Translations under genes and position numbers: made by a program
Part shown: positions 30,347-42,561 of the stretch, piece by piece
Layout of the letters: the number at the start of each line of letters is the position of its first letter
How positions within the stretch are numbered: position 1 is the stretch's first letter
Assembly: GCA_964019425.1 (NCBI GenBank)
Contig: OZ025785.1
Span: 1,015,501-1,079,500 of the forward strand
DNA from: Flectonema sp. DT1601
Taxonomy: Eukaryota > Euglenozoa > Diplonemea > Diplonemida > Diplonemidae
Direction of reading: 5' to 3'
DNA: 64,000 nt
The notes under the pieces: generated by a model
Told to the model about the DNA's origin: nothing
The model's database searches: none
The model's input: only the letters and a program-made list of their open reading frames with translations

Positions 30347-31049
30347 ATTTCATATTAGAAACTAGGAAACTAGGTTAACACTTAGTTTAAATTAAGACCG
30401 GTTAGTCAGTTTAAGGTCTTGTCTAGGACCAACATTCTTGTTTAACTTCAGTTATATTCATTTTACTTTTTATTGTTTCCCATCTGTTTTTATTTTCTAT
30501 TAGTTCTGGTCAGAAACCCCTGGGCAGCAAGAAGGAAAACAGTTTAGTACTTCTGGGTGTTTGGCATCACCCCCCATAGTGAGCAAGTACAACAGGTAGC
30601 ATTGGTAGTCTGTTGATCCTGAGTGATCCCAGCTACAGTTTTGTTTTTCTTTCTTTTTTTTAGAAGAAGATCAGGACATCCAAGCACTGCTGGATAGTTG
30701 CTGAATGCAGGGCCTGCCTGTGGCATTATAATAACAGGCTAAGTCATTTGTAGTTCATAGTTTACCTTTGATTTTATAACTTCACACAGGGTACTATGAA
30801 CGATGAGAGATCCAGTGGGATCACTCAGGGTCTAGTAGAGACCACCAATGTTGTGCGTTGATAGGCAAGGTGACCAACCTTGACATTCTTTCTTTTCTCT
30901 CCTGTTGTGACAAACACAAAATACACACACAGCTTACAGTGTGTTCTTTGTGTATGTTTTCTTCAGGTGTGAGTAGTTTTTTTGTTCTTGCTCTTCAGGG
31001 AGGGCCTTAGCCAAAAGCTAACAGTCCAAATCTCACCTGGAAATTCAAC
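30347..31049 (+). repeat. Module X
   Basis: Full copy, entered through AAAAGATTTCATATTAG. Confidence 0.85.
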
Positions 31050-31342
31050 TCATTAAAAGGTTAAAAAAAAAAAAAAAAAAAAAAAAAGATTAATCAATGT
31101 TATCATTGTTTTTTAATCGATCGACTATGTCGATCACTTTCAATTTTCCGTCCTGGTCAGGACGCTAAACTGATTGTTTTTTCTTTAAAAATAAATGAAA
31201 AGAATAAAAAAAAAAAAAAAAAAAAAAAAGAATAAACAATGTTATCATTTTTTTTTTATCGATCGACTATGTCGATTACTTTCTATTTTCCGTCTTGGTC
31301 AAGACGCTAAACTGATTGTTTTTTCTTTAAAATAATTAAAAG

Positions 31343-31375
<33 letters not shown>

Positions 31376-31488
31376 ATAAACAATGTTATCATTGTTTTTT
31401 TTCTATCGATCGACTATGTCGATTAATTTCTATTTTCCGTCCTGATCGAGACGCTAAACTGATTGTTTCCTTTTTTTAAATAATAAAT

Positions 31489-31516
<28 letters not shown>
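31050..31516 (+). repeat. Satellite S array
   Basis: Three to four units. Includes CGTCTTGGTCAAGACG (perfect stem) and ends with the CGTCCTGATCGAGACG unit that precedes V. Confidence 0.9.
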
Positions 31517-31520
<4 letters not shown>

Positions 31521-31923
31521 ATCTCCCTGCTATCCTCATATCCCCACAATAATATTATACCTTTTCATTTTCTCTTTCCTTTTCTGGTCTTTTTTTTTCT
31601 TTTTTTCCTTTTTCATACAACGTTTTTTTATTTATATTTATATTTTTTTTTTTTTTTTTTTTTTTCATGTTTGATTATTTCCTCTTCATATTTTTTTTTT
31701 TCTATTCTTTCTTTTTTTTTTTTTTTTTTCTCTGCCTCTCTCTCAATTCTGTTCGTTTCTTTGAAACGAAAATTCATTTGAATATTATTCCTTGGTCAGC
31801 AACCATCATTGTCGCCCTTTGGGCCTGTTAAAAAAAAAAAAAAAAAATAAAAAGAAAGTTTACATCGGGAATAGGGCAGGAGCCAAAAGCTCCCAGTCCG
31901 TTACTTCCCACTTTATCGAAATT
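31517..31923 (+). repeat. Modules V+W
   Basis: Complete copy, nearly the same as those at 40729 and 48007. Confidence 0.9.
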
Positions 31924-31944
31924 TTTTAAAAAATAAATAAAAAG

Positions 31945-31984
<40 letters not shown>

Positions 31985-32231
31985 AATGTTATCATTTTTT
32001 TTTTATCGATCGACTATGTCGATCACTTTCAATTTTCCGTCCTGGTCAGGACGCTAAACTGATTGTTTTTTCTTTAAAAATAAATGAAAAGAATAAAAAA
32101 AAAAAAAAAAAAAAAAAAGAATAAACAATGTTATCATTTTTTTTTTATCGATCGACTATGTCGATTACTTTCTATTTTCCGTCTTGGTCAAGACGCTAAA
32201 CTGATTGTTTTTTCTTTAAAATAATTAAAAG

Positions 32232-32264
<33 letters not shown>

Positions 32265-32710
32265 ATAAACAATGTTATCATTGTTTTTTTATCGTTCGAC
32301 TTTTCCGTTTTTTTCTCTTAAAAAATAAATAAAAAGAATTTAAAAAAAAAAAAAAAAAAAAAAGAATAAACAATGTTATCATTGTTTTTTTATCGATCGA
32401 CTTTGTCGACTAATTTCTATTTACCGTCCTGGTCAAGACGCTAAACTGATTGTTTTTTCTAAATAAATAAAAAGAATAAAAAAAAAAAAAAAAAAAAAAA
32501 AAGATTAAACAATGTTATCATTGTTTTTTTTTATCGATCGACTATGTCGATTACTTTCTATTTTCCGTTTTTTTTTCTTTTCCTGTCTGACTGACTGTTT
32601 TTTCTTTAAAAAATAAATAAAAAGAATAAAAAAAAAAAAACAAAAAAAAAAGAATAAACAATGTTATCATTGTTTTTTTATCGATCGACTATGTCGATTA
32701 CTTTCTATTT
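31924..32710 (+). repeat. Satellite S array
   Basis: Mixed A, B and reduced units. The last unit is cut at TTACTTTCTATTT by W. Confidence 0.9.
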
Positions 32711-32902
32711 CTCTGCCTCTCTCTTAATTCTGTTCGTTTCTTTGAAACGAAAATTCATTTGAATATTATTCCTTGGTCAGCAACCATCATTGTCGCCCTT
32801 TGGGCCTGTTAAAAAAAAATAAAAAATAAAAAGAAAGTTTACATCGGGAATAGGGCAGGAGCCAAAAGCTCCCAGTCCGTTACTTCCCACTTTATCGAAA
32901 TT
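32711..32902 (+). repeat. Module W without V, inserted in a satellite unit
   Basis: The satellite reads ATTACTTTCTATTT left of W and ATCACTTTCTATTT right of it, a 14-base duplication with one mismatch, as expected for a target-site duplication. Confidence 0.75.
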
Positions 32903-34450
32903 CATCACTTTCTATTTCTCGTCCTGGTCAGGACGCTAAACTGATTGTTTTTTCTTTAAAAATAAATAAAAAGAATAAAAAAAAAAAAAAAAAAGGAATA
33001 AACAATGTTATCATTGTTTTTATTTTATCGATCGACTATGTCGATTACTTTCTATTTTCCGTCCTGGTCAAGACGCTAAACTGATTGTTTTTTCTTTAAA
33101 AAATAATAAGAAGGATTTAAAAAAAAAAAAAAAAAAAAAAAAAGAATAAACAATGTTATCATTGTTTTTTTATCGATCGACTATGTCGATCACTTTCTAT
33201 TTTTCGTCCTGGTCAGGACGCTAAACTGATTGTTTTTTCTTTAAAAATAATAAAAAGGATTTAAAAAAAAAAAAAAAAAAAAAGAATAAACAATGTTATC
33301 ATTGTTTTTTTTTATCGATCGACTATGTCGATCACTTTCTATTTTCCGTCCTGGTCAAGACGCTAAACTGATTGTTTTTTTTCAAAATTAATAAAAAAGA
33401 ATACAAAAAAAAATAAAAAAAAAAGAATAAACAATGTTATCATTGTTTTTTTTTATCGATCGTCTATGTCGATCACTTTCTATTTTCCGTCCTGGTCAAG
33501 ACGCTAAACTGATTGTTTTTTTTTCAAAATTAATAAAAAAGAATATAAAAAAAAAATAAAAAAAAAAGAATGAACAATGTTATCATTGTTTTTTTTTATC
33601 GATCGTCTATGTCGATCACTTTCTATTTTCCGTCCTGGTCAAGACGCTAAACTGATTGTTTTTTTCAAAATTAATAAAAAAGAATACAAAAAAAAATAAA
33701 AAAAAAAGAATAAACAATGTTATCATTGTTTTTTTTTATCGATCGTCTATGTCGATCACTTTCTATTTTCCGTCCTGGTCAAGACGCTAAACTGATTGTT
33801 TTTTTTTCAAAATTAATAAAAAAGAATATAAAAAAAAAATAAAAAAAAAAGAATAAACAATGTTATCATTGTTTTTTTTTATCGATCGTCTATGTCGATC
33901 ACTTTCTATTTTCCGTCCTGGTCAAGACGCTAAACTGATTGTTTTTTTTCAAAATTAATAAAAAAGAATACAAAAAAAAATAAAAAAAAAAGAATAAACA
34001 ATGTTATCATTGTTTTTTTTTATCGATCGTCTATGTCGATCACTTTCTATTTTCCGTCCTGGTCAAGACGCTAAACTGATTGTTTTTTTTTCAAAATTAA
34101 TAAAAAAGAATATAAAAAAAAAATAAAAAAAAAAAAATAAACAATGTTATCATTGTTTTTTTTTTTTATTGTTCGACTTTGTTGACTAATTTCTATTTTC
34201 CGTTTTTTTTTCTTTTTAAAAAGTAAATAAAAAGAATTTAAAAAAAAAAAAAAAAAAAAAGAATAAACAATGTTATCATTGTTTTTTTTTATCGATCGAC
34301 TATGTCGATTACTTTCTATTTTCCGTCCTGGTCAAGACGCTAAACTGATTGTTTTTTTTTCAAAATTAATAAAAAAGAATATAAAAAAAAACAAAAACAA
34401 AAAGAATAAACAATGTTATCATTGTTTTTTTTTTATCGTTCGACTTTGTC
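32903..34450 (+). repeat. Satellite S array ending at the gap
   Basis: About 11 units, mostly type A, including several with the ATCGATCGTCTATGTCGATC variant. The array stops at the assembly gap in mid-unit. Confidence 0.9.
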
Positions 34451-34650
34451 NNNNNNNNNNNNNNNNNNNNNNNNNNNNNNNNNNNNNNNNNNNNNNNNNN
34501 NNNNNNNNNNNNNNNNNNNNNNNNNNNNNNNNNNNNNNNNNNNNNNNNNNNNNNNNNNNNNNNNNNNNNNNNNNNNNNNNNNNNNNNNNNNNNNNNNNNN
34601 NNNNNNNNNNNNNNNNNNNNNNNNNNNNNNNNNNNNNNNNNNNNNNNNNN
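34451..34650. other. Assembly gap (200 N)
   Basis: Unknown sequence; 200 may be a placeholder length. The 5' part of the LINE that follows must lie here or have been lost. The left flank matches 50940, where the satellite simply continues. Confidence 0.99.
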
Positions 34651-37600
34651 TTTCCCCGATTGCACTTGAAGTCTATGGAGGTTTAGGCCCACAAGCTGTG
34701 AGGACCCTGAGCCGACTGTCGCAGCTGCGAGCCATTGCCACAACAGTACCCCTACGGGAGGTTGCAGGCCTGTATGCCAGGAGGGTCTCAACCCAAGTGG
34801 TGGTCTGCACTGCAGAAGCCCTCAGGGCAAGAGGAGCATCGCTCATACACCAGGCAGCGTTATCCGCTAGTAAGCCGCACACGCCACACATGCCGCCTGC
34901 ACCGAGCACATCCGATGACGTGTCATTGTCCGCATCGACCCCACAACCTATGGATCCAACTCCAGACCCAACCACACCGGATGCCGGAGGGATCGGCCGG
35001 TCAGCGGAACCCGAGGGGGATACAGTTACCAGGCCGGCCACGAAGCCAGAGGAACCCGCAACGAGTCTAGTAACTCCACAACACAAAGCTGGAGTGCCGA
35101 GGGAGTTCGAATCGACACCAGTGCCGGCCCCGCAACCGACCACGACTGACGACGGAGGACCCGTTCCGATAGCTACATCGGTGTCCGTTCCAGCCGCTAC
35201 CCTGTCAACCGAAGGACGGAACGAGACCGCATCGTTTGATCCAACTACCGCTGCCCCGACACCTCCTGGCCCAATCATATCTACCGCCGGAGGTTTAGAG
35301 GTATCGGAGCCTGTGCTGAGTCCTTCGACTAGTCCGCAAGGGGTGTCCGCCGAACCCACTATGAGCCTCACAACTCCACTACACAAAGCCGGAGAGCCGA
35401 GAGAGCTCGAACCAGTGCCGGCGCAGGCCCCGTTACCGACCACGACTGACGATGGAGGATCCGACCCGACAGCCACACCAGTGTCCGCACCGATGGCACC
35501 CTTACCAGCTGGAGGGAGAAACGAGAAAACATCGACTGAACCAGTCACCGCTGCCCCGACCCCTCCTGGCCCAACCATATCCATCGCCGGAGGTTTAGGG
35601 ATATCGGAGCCTGTGCCGAGTCCGTCGACTAGTCCGCAAGGATTGCCCGCAGAACCCGCTACGAGTGTCGCAATTCCACTACACAAAAACGGAGAGCCGT
35701 GTGAGTACGAATCAACACCAGTGCCGACCCCGTTACCGTACACGACTGACGACGGAGGACCCGACCCGACAGCCACACCAGTGTCCGCTCCGACGGCTTC
35801 CTTACCAGCTGGAGGGAGAAACGAGAAAACATCGACTGAACCAGCCACCGCTGCCCCGACCCCTCCTGGCCCAACCATATCCATCGCCGGAGGTTTAGGG
35901 ATATCGGAGCCTTTGCCGAGTCCGTCGACTAGTCCGCAAAGATTGCCCGCAGAACCCGCTACGAGTGCCGCAATTCCACTACACAAAGACGGAGAGCCGT
36001 GTGAGTACGAATCAACACCAGTGCCGACCCCGTTACCGTACACGACTGACGACGGAGGACCCGATCCGACAGCCACACCAGTGTCCGCTCCAGCTGCCTC
36101 CTTGCCAGCCGTCGGACCGAACGAGTTCACGTTGCACGTTCCAGCCACCGCTGCCCCGACCCCTCCTGGCCCAACCACATCCATCGCCGGAGGTTTAGAG
36201 GTATCGGAGCCCGGGCTGAGACTGCCACTCAACAGACCTCTAGAAGCGCCGGTTGATCCGGCATCAGCTGTAGACGTAACTTCCTCGCCAGCCGCTAAAC
36301 GAACCGAGACGGATCAGACCGCTCCAGTCACCGCTGTCCCTACTCCTCCGGGCCCAACCAGATCCATTGCCGGAAGTTTAGAGTTACCGGAGCCGGAGCC
36401 GAGACCGTCTTTTCGCCCGCAAGGAGCGCCGGTTGAACCCACAATGGAAACAGGCAATCCTTCACTGCCAATAGGCGGACGGAATGTATTCATATTGATC
36501 GACCCAGCCGCTGCTGTCCCTATGCCCCCTGGCCCTTCCAAATCCACTGCCGGAGGTTTAGAGATATCGGAGACCGGGCTGAGGCCGCATGAATCGCCCA
36601 CTGATCCAATCGCTACGCACGGTGGAGAGATAACGCCGAACGAAGCCGCCCTGTCTGTTCCAGACTCTGCCGTCATGCACCTTCCTGGCCCAATAACAAC
36701 TTCTGACGGACGATGGCAGGAACCGGAGTCGGTCCCGGGTACGCCCTTGACACAGAGAGGGCCGTCACTCACTTCGAAACCCGAGAGTCCAGCAATAGAA
36801 CACCCTCCGACCTTCATACCCTTTGGAGTAGGCCTGGAGGGGATTCAGAATCTCGGGGATTCCTGCTACATGAACGCAGCGCTGCAGTGCCTATGCAAGG
36901 GCATGCCTCTTCCGGAATGCAACAAATTGCCGGAACACTCAGCAGACTGTGTCTTATGCACCCTGAGGGAGCTGAAGCGATCGGGGTCTGTTTTGGCAGC
37001 GAAGAAGATATGGGAATGGATGAAACCACGCTGCGGTCCGGGACAATCAGAAGCCGAACATGCACTGTCAGAGCTGCTCGAAGCAATCGTTGAGGCGGGA
37101 GCTCCACCAGTCGACTTCGTGTCCACGGTAACGCAAATCCGCACGTGTCAAGTCTGCGAAGACATACACACGGTACGGTATAGAACGCCCATCCTCAGAC
37201 TGGAACCAGACCAAAAGACAGCTTCTGCCCTTGACGAAACGACGACAAGCCCGACAGACTTCACCTGCCCGAGTTGTAAATCGTGCTCAGCGGAGATCGT
37301 TACATCGGTAGACGAGCCAGCCCGTTCGCTGTTCCTTGGGTTCAAAGAGGGACATTTCGGAGATACCAAACCCGATGAAGTCACCCTTCCAGAATCCTTC
37401 ATAGACGCATCGAGCCGCCTCTACACCCTGACTGGAATGATCCAACACGTCAGATTAAACGAGGTCTCGGGGCACTATGTGTCGTATACGACAAATGGAA
37501 GGGGGGGATGGCTGAAACAAGACGATTCTGCCGAGGGAATCTACACGTCGAAGGTCACACAAGTAAAGCCCTGCGTCGCCCTGTACCTGAGACGAGAGCA

Positions 37601-39821
37601 GCTACCCTCCTCCACCCAGGATCCAAGACGGATTTTAGCACCCTCCAACAGGAAGCCATCTTTCTTCTACGGAGTCGCCGAAGGCAGATCCCCGGGAGTC
37701 TATACCACGTGGGAGGAAACGAAGAGGGAGGTGCACAAATACAGAGGCGCCGTCCACCAAAGATTCGTCCTCCGCGAGTCGGCCCAGCGATTTGTCGAGA
37801 GGTACAACCCACCATCAGGGGATACCAAAGTCGCTCCACCGCCGGGCAGCAAATGGTACGCAGTAGTCAGGGGCCGAAAGTCCGGTCTGTACGACTGCTG
37901 GCGCGAAGCGAGCTCGATGGTAAACGAGTTCACCAGAAGCCGGTACAAGGCCTTCAACTCGCGATTGGAAGCCTCTCTATACTGGTGGGACCACATGGCA
38001 GGGGGACCTCAACAGGACTCGCCTCGCATGTGCCTATTCTTTGCCAGTCATAGGAACTTGAACACTGGGAGGACGGGGGCGGCCGCCTGCCTGTTGGACA
38101 CGCAACTGCACAAGTTGACGGCCAGCTGGGGTGCGACGCTCGACACTGCAGACCTCGGGCTAGCCTCCTACTATGCTGCCCTCAAGGGGATACAGAAGAT
38201 GAGTCAACAGGATAGAAATGCCACCTGGAGTTGCAGAGGAAATATGAACACGTGGAGTGCGACAACACGGACGGGACTGGCGGGGGCTGTGCCGGACACA
38301 TGGAGCTTCCTCAACACACCAAACGTCGCCAACAACTGTGCGCAGTTCAAGGCGGAAGAGGTGTCCTCTCGAGATTACTGCTCGCTGATGGACGTGTTGA
38401 GACGTACCTCAGAACTGGAAGGGGAGCTGGGATTACGGTTAACCAAGAAACCGAGATCCCCAGATTCCGATTCGCAGGGAGAGTCTGCCTCGGTCAAAAA
38501 ACCAAAGGCTGAGGCAGACCATCCACCGCCCGCCATAGCCGACCCCGTTAGAAGCCCAACGCCACCGGCCAGTCCGAGGAGCAAGAAGCAGTGGTCCCCT
38601 GGTTCAGATTCGCAAGACGAGCCTGTATCAGTGAAGAAGCCGAAGACGTCCGCACCTGAAGTGGCCCGAGAAGACTCAGTGACTTCAGAAGGCCCCCCAC
38701 TAGTAGATAACCAACGGAACCCGACGGTCACGACGGAGATAGAAAATGTAGCGCCGACCGCCTCACCTGTTGAAACTGCAGTTACAACCAATGTCGGCCA
38801 GAGTAAGCCGGAGCCAAAGGAAACCGACATCCCACCGCCGAATGCAAGTCAGGAATTGGAAGATGCCACGGCCAGCGCCACACCAGTCACTAGACCGACA
38901 GATTTGCCCACCGAAGGCAGTCCCCTGCCGTCAGCCAGTCTAAGGACGATAGTTGCAACCATAGACCCGCCGGAGAAAGGTGAACACGATGCCTCCGAAG
39001 ATACAGTAAACACCCTCAAGGAAGAAGTATATGATGCCCCTGGAGATCAGACAGACACCCTCACCGGGGAAGTACGCGATGCCTCCGAAGAACCAGCGGA
39101 TATTCTTACCGAAGTAGAACATGATGCCGCCGGAGAACTAGCAGACACCCTCGCCGAAGAAGTGCGCGATACCGCCGAACAACCAGCAGACATCCTTACC
39201 GAAATAGAACAGGATGCCTCCGGAGAACTAGCGGACGCCCTCGACAATGAAGTGTGTGACACCTCTGAAGAACCAGTAGACATCCTCACCAAGGAGGAAC
39301 GCGACTTGTCCAGCCCGTCATCGCAGTTACAAGCATACGACAAGGAGACCCACACTCCCCCTGTGGCCAGAACGCTAGACCTCGACAGCCATAACAGCTC
39401 TACAGAAGATCCGACACCGAAGACCAGAAGAGCAAGGAGCAGCCCACCCCGGACGGGGACAAGTAGCTCCGATGTCTCCACAAACGATACCGAAGATACC
39501 CGACCGACATGTGACCATGCACCGCCGTTGCAAAAGGGACCAAGGGTCAAATGCGACTTCTGCCATAGATTGTTGCAACGGAAATGGTTCAGGAGCAGAT
39601 GCACGAAGTGCCAGATAACGACCTGTCGAAGATGTTGGACCGCCGGAGTGGAGACCGCCTCCAGAGCCTTGGATCACCCAGACAGTACACCAAGACACAG
39701 GAGGACGAGGTCGTGCCCATCCTCGAACGAGAAGACAAAGAAGAAGATATCGCCATACAGTTCCGCGGACTCAGAGAAGACCAACCTGAGTCCGGGGAAG
39801 AGACTTAAAGACGACTGCTGA
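34651..39821 (+). CDS. Multidomain LINE-like protein: ubiquitin-specific protease, two RNase H1 N-terminal domains, RNase H-like fold, zinc finger
   Basis: 1722 residues are visible, open at the gap. Residues 1-70 (SPIALEVYGGLGPQAVRTL) resemble the C-terminal motif of certain LINE reverse transcriptases. Residues 75-725 are Pro/Thr-rich with a perfectly spaced 100-residue repeat. A short USP-type deubiquitinase follows (about 728-980): Cys box GIQNLGDSCYMNAALQCL with Cys738, zinc ribbon C832xxC835 and C872xxC875, and His box SGHYVSYTTNGRGGWLKQDD with His941. The catalytic residues are intact. Two RNase H1 N-terminal/viroplasmin-like domains come next (1005-1053, YGVAEGRSPGVYTTWEETK; 1067-1113, YAVVRGRKSGLYDCWREA), then an RNase H-like region (1125-1250) whose usual acidic residues are replaced. 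An acidic 30-residue repeat and a C-terminal CxxC-x12-CxxC-x4-CxxC zinc finger (from 1634) close it. No internal stop occurs. Confidence 0.75.
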
Positions 39822-40442
39822 GATCTGTGGGTGTACTCACACGTCCCCTCCCCCTCCTCCTCCCCCACCCCCCCCCTTTATACCCACCGGAATAGATAAT
39901 TTCTTTTAAAAGTGTCACTGTGAGACCTCAAAGAAAGCCGCACGTCCTCGGCAAAAAGAAGCCTGAGATGCTGACAAAAAGTCGATCTGTTAGTGAAACC
40001 TTGCCACTTAGCTTAGCTCTTCCAAAAACAACCAAGGCGGAACAAGATTGACTGCGTCGAAGGTGGAAACCGACAGCGTGCGAAGAAGAAAAAAGTAAAA
40101 GACTTAGGTAAAGCATACAACAGGTTATTAGGGAATAACCGCCGTCACACGGAAGAGTGATGAGTAAACCAGGGGCAATAATTACAACTTGGTCCACCGG
40201 GCTGGTGACAATGTTCCAACGTAGCATGCTAGGGCTAAGACAAGAGATGCGCCTGACGCGGGTGGAGTAGAGTCTTGTTATATTTTGGAGAGCAACGTTT
40301 TCGAACTACCCACAATATACCCGTCAGGAGGCAACTTGTACTTGGCTTACAATTTTAAAGACTACCGGTTTTCTCAGATAGAATTCCAGCAGACAAAGAA
40401 AAGTAAAAGAACTGTACTAGCATGTGGTTTCTTCCCGGCATC
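39822..40442 (+). other. 3'UTR of the USP-bearing LINE
   Basis: Starts with a C-rich tract (39845-39878). No further coding frame is supported. The composition stays richer in GC than the satellite up to the terminal stem-loop. Confidence 0.5.
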
Positions 40443-40728
<286 letters not shown>

Positions 40729-40732
<4 letters not shown>

Positions 40733-41135
40733 ATCTCCCTGCTATCCTCATATCCCCACAATAATATTATACCTTTTCATTTTCTCTTTCCTTTTCTGGT
40801 CTTTTTTTTTCTTTTTTTCCTTTTTCATACAACGTTTTTTTATTTATATTTATATTTTTTTTTTTTTTTTTTTTTTTCATGTTTGATTATTTCCTCTTCA
40901 TATTTTTTTTTTTCTATTCTTTCTTTTTTTTTTTTTTTTTTCTCTGCCTCTCTCTCAATTCTGTTCGTTTCTTTGAAACGAAAATTCATTTGAATATTAT
41001 TCCTTGGTCAGCAACCATCATTGTCGCCCTTTGGGCCTGTTAAAAAAAAAAAAAAAAAATAAAAAGAAAGTTTACATCGGGAATAGGGCAGGAGCCAAAA
41101 GCTCCCAGTCCGTTACTTCCCACTTTATCGAAATT
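40729..41135 (+). repeat. Modules V+W
   Basis: Complete copy. Confidence 0.9.
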
Positions 41136-41156
41136 TTTTAAAAAATAAATAAAAAG

Positions 41157-41196
<40 letters not shown>

Positions 41197-41442
41197 AATG
41201 TTATCATTTTTTTTTTATCGATCGACTATGTCGATCACTTTCAATTTTCCGTCCTGGTCAGGACGCTAAACTGATTGTTTTTTCTTTAAAAATAAATGAA
41301 AAGAATAAAAAAAAAAAAAAAAAAAAAAAGAATAAACAATGTTATCATTTTTTTTTTATCGATCGACTATGTCGATTACTTTCTATTTTCCGTCTTGGTC
41401 AAGACGCTAAACTGATTGTTTTTTCTTTAAAATAATTAAAAG

Positions 41443-41475
<33 letters not shown>

Positions 41476-42062
41476 ATAAACAATGTTATCATTGTTTTTT
41501 TATCGTTCGACTTTTCCGTTTTTTTCTCTTAAAAAATAAATAAAAAGAATTTAAAAAAAAAAAAAAAAAAAAAAGAATAAACAATGTTATCATTGTTTTT
41601 TTATCGATCGACTTTGTCGACTAATTTCTATTTACCGTCCTGGTCAAGACGCTAAACTGATTGTTTTTTCTAAATAAATAAAAAGAATAAAAAAAAAAAA
41701 AAAAAAAAAAAAAGAATAAACAATGTTATCATTGTTTTTTTTTATCGATCGACTATGTCGATTACTTTCTATTTTCCGTTTTTTTTTCTTTTCCTGTCTG
41801 ACTGACTGTTTTTTCTTTAAAAAATAAATAAAAAGAATAAAAAAAAAAAAAAAAAAAAAAGAATAAACAATGTTATCATTGTTTTGTTATCGATCGACTT
41901 TGTCGACTAATTTCTATTTTCCGTCCTGGTCAAGACGCTAAACTGATTGTTTTTTCTTTAAAAAATAAATAAAAAGAATAAAAAAAAAAAAACAAAAAAA
42001 AAAGAATAAACAATGTTATCATTGTTTTTTTATCGATCGACTATGTCGATTACTTTCTATTT
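41136..42062 (+). repeat. Satellite S array
   Basis: Matches 31924-32710 but carries about one additional unit (near 41870-42000), showing unit-level expansion. Confidence 0.9.
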
Positions 42063-42561
42063 CTCTGCCTCTCTCTTAATTCTGTTCGTTTCTTTGAAAC
42101 GAAAATTCATTTGAATATTATTCCTTGGTCAGCAACCATCATTGTCGCCCTTTGGGCCTGTTAAAAAAAAATAAAAAATAAAAAGAAAGTTTACTGAATA
42201 AGAAATTTGGGAGAGGAATAGGGGCAGTGAACTTTTGATTCAGGCCCTTCCCAACGAACAGGACGAAGACTTCTAAAACCTGAGATGAACCAATTGAGTT
42301 GAAACAAACAAATAACAGAGACGCAACACATACCGGAACATCATCGCAAGCAATGCTTCGGACCTCCGTCGACCTTCGTTCTTCCGGCGGCAAAGGGAAA
42401 CAAGAAAGAACGGGCAATGGGACAAACCTGTTAGTTGGTGTTGTGCTGTTGTTAAAAACAAAAACATAAACGCCAGGAAGTTCGACAACGAAGACATCGA
42501 CATCGGGAATAGGGCAGGAGCCAAAAGCTCCCAGTCCGTTACTTCCCACTTTATCGAAATT
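42063..42561 (+). repeat. Module W interrupted by a 310-bp insert
   Basis: W is split at GTTTAC/ATCGGG by 42193-42502. Part of the insert (42311-42502) is the reverse complement of 26570-26764 in module Z. Confidence 0.75.

Noticed and set aside
34673-36232. 519-residue minus-strand frame opposite the USP ORF
   Set aside because: Antisense shadow of the Pro/Thr-rich repeat (Gly/Val/Ala mirror); the plus frame carries the recognised domains.
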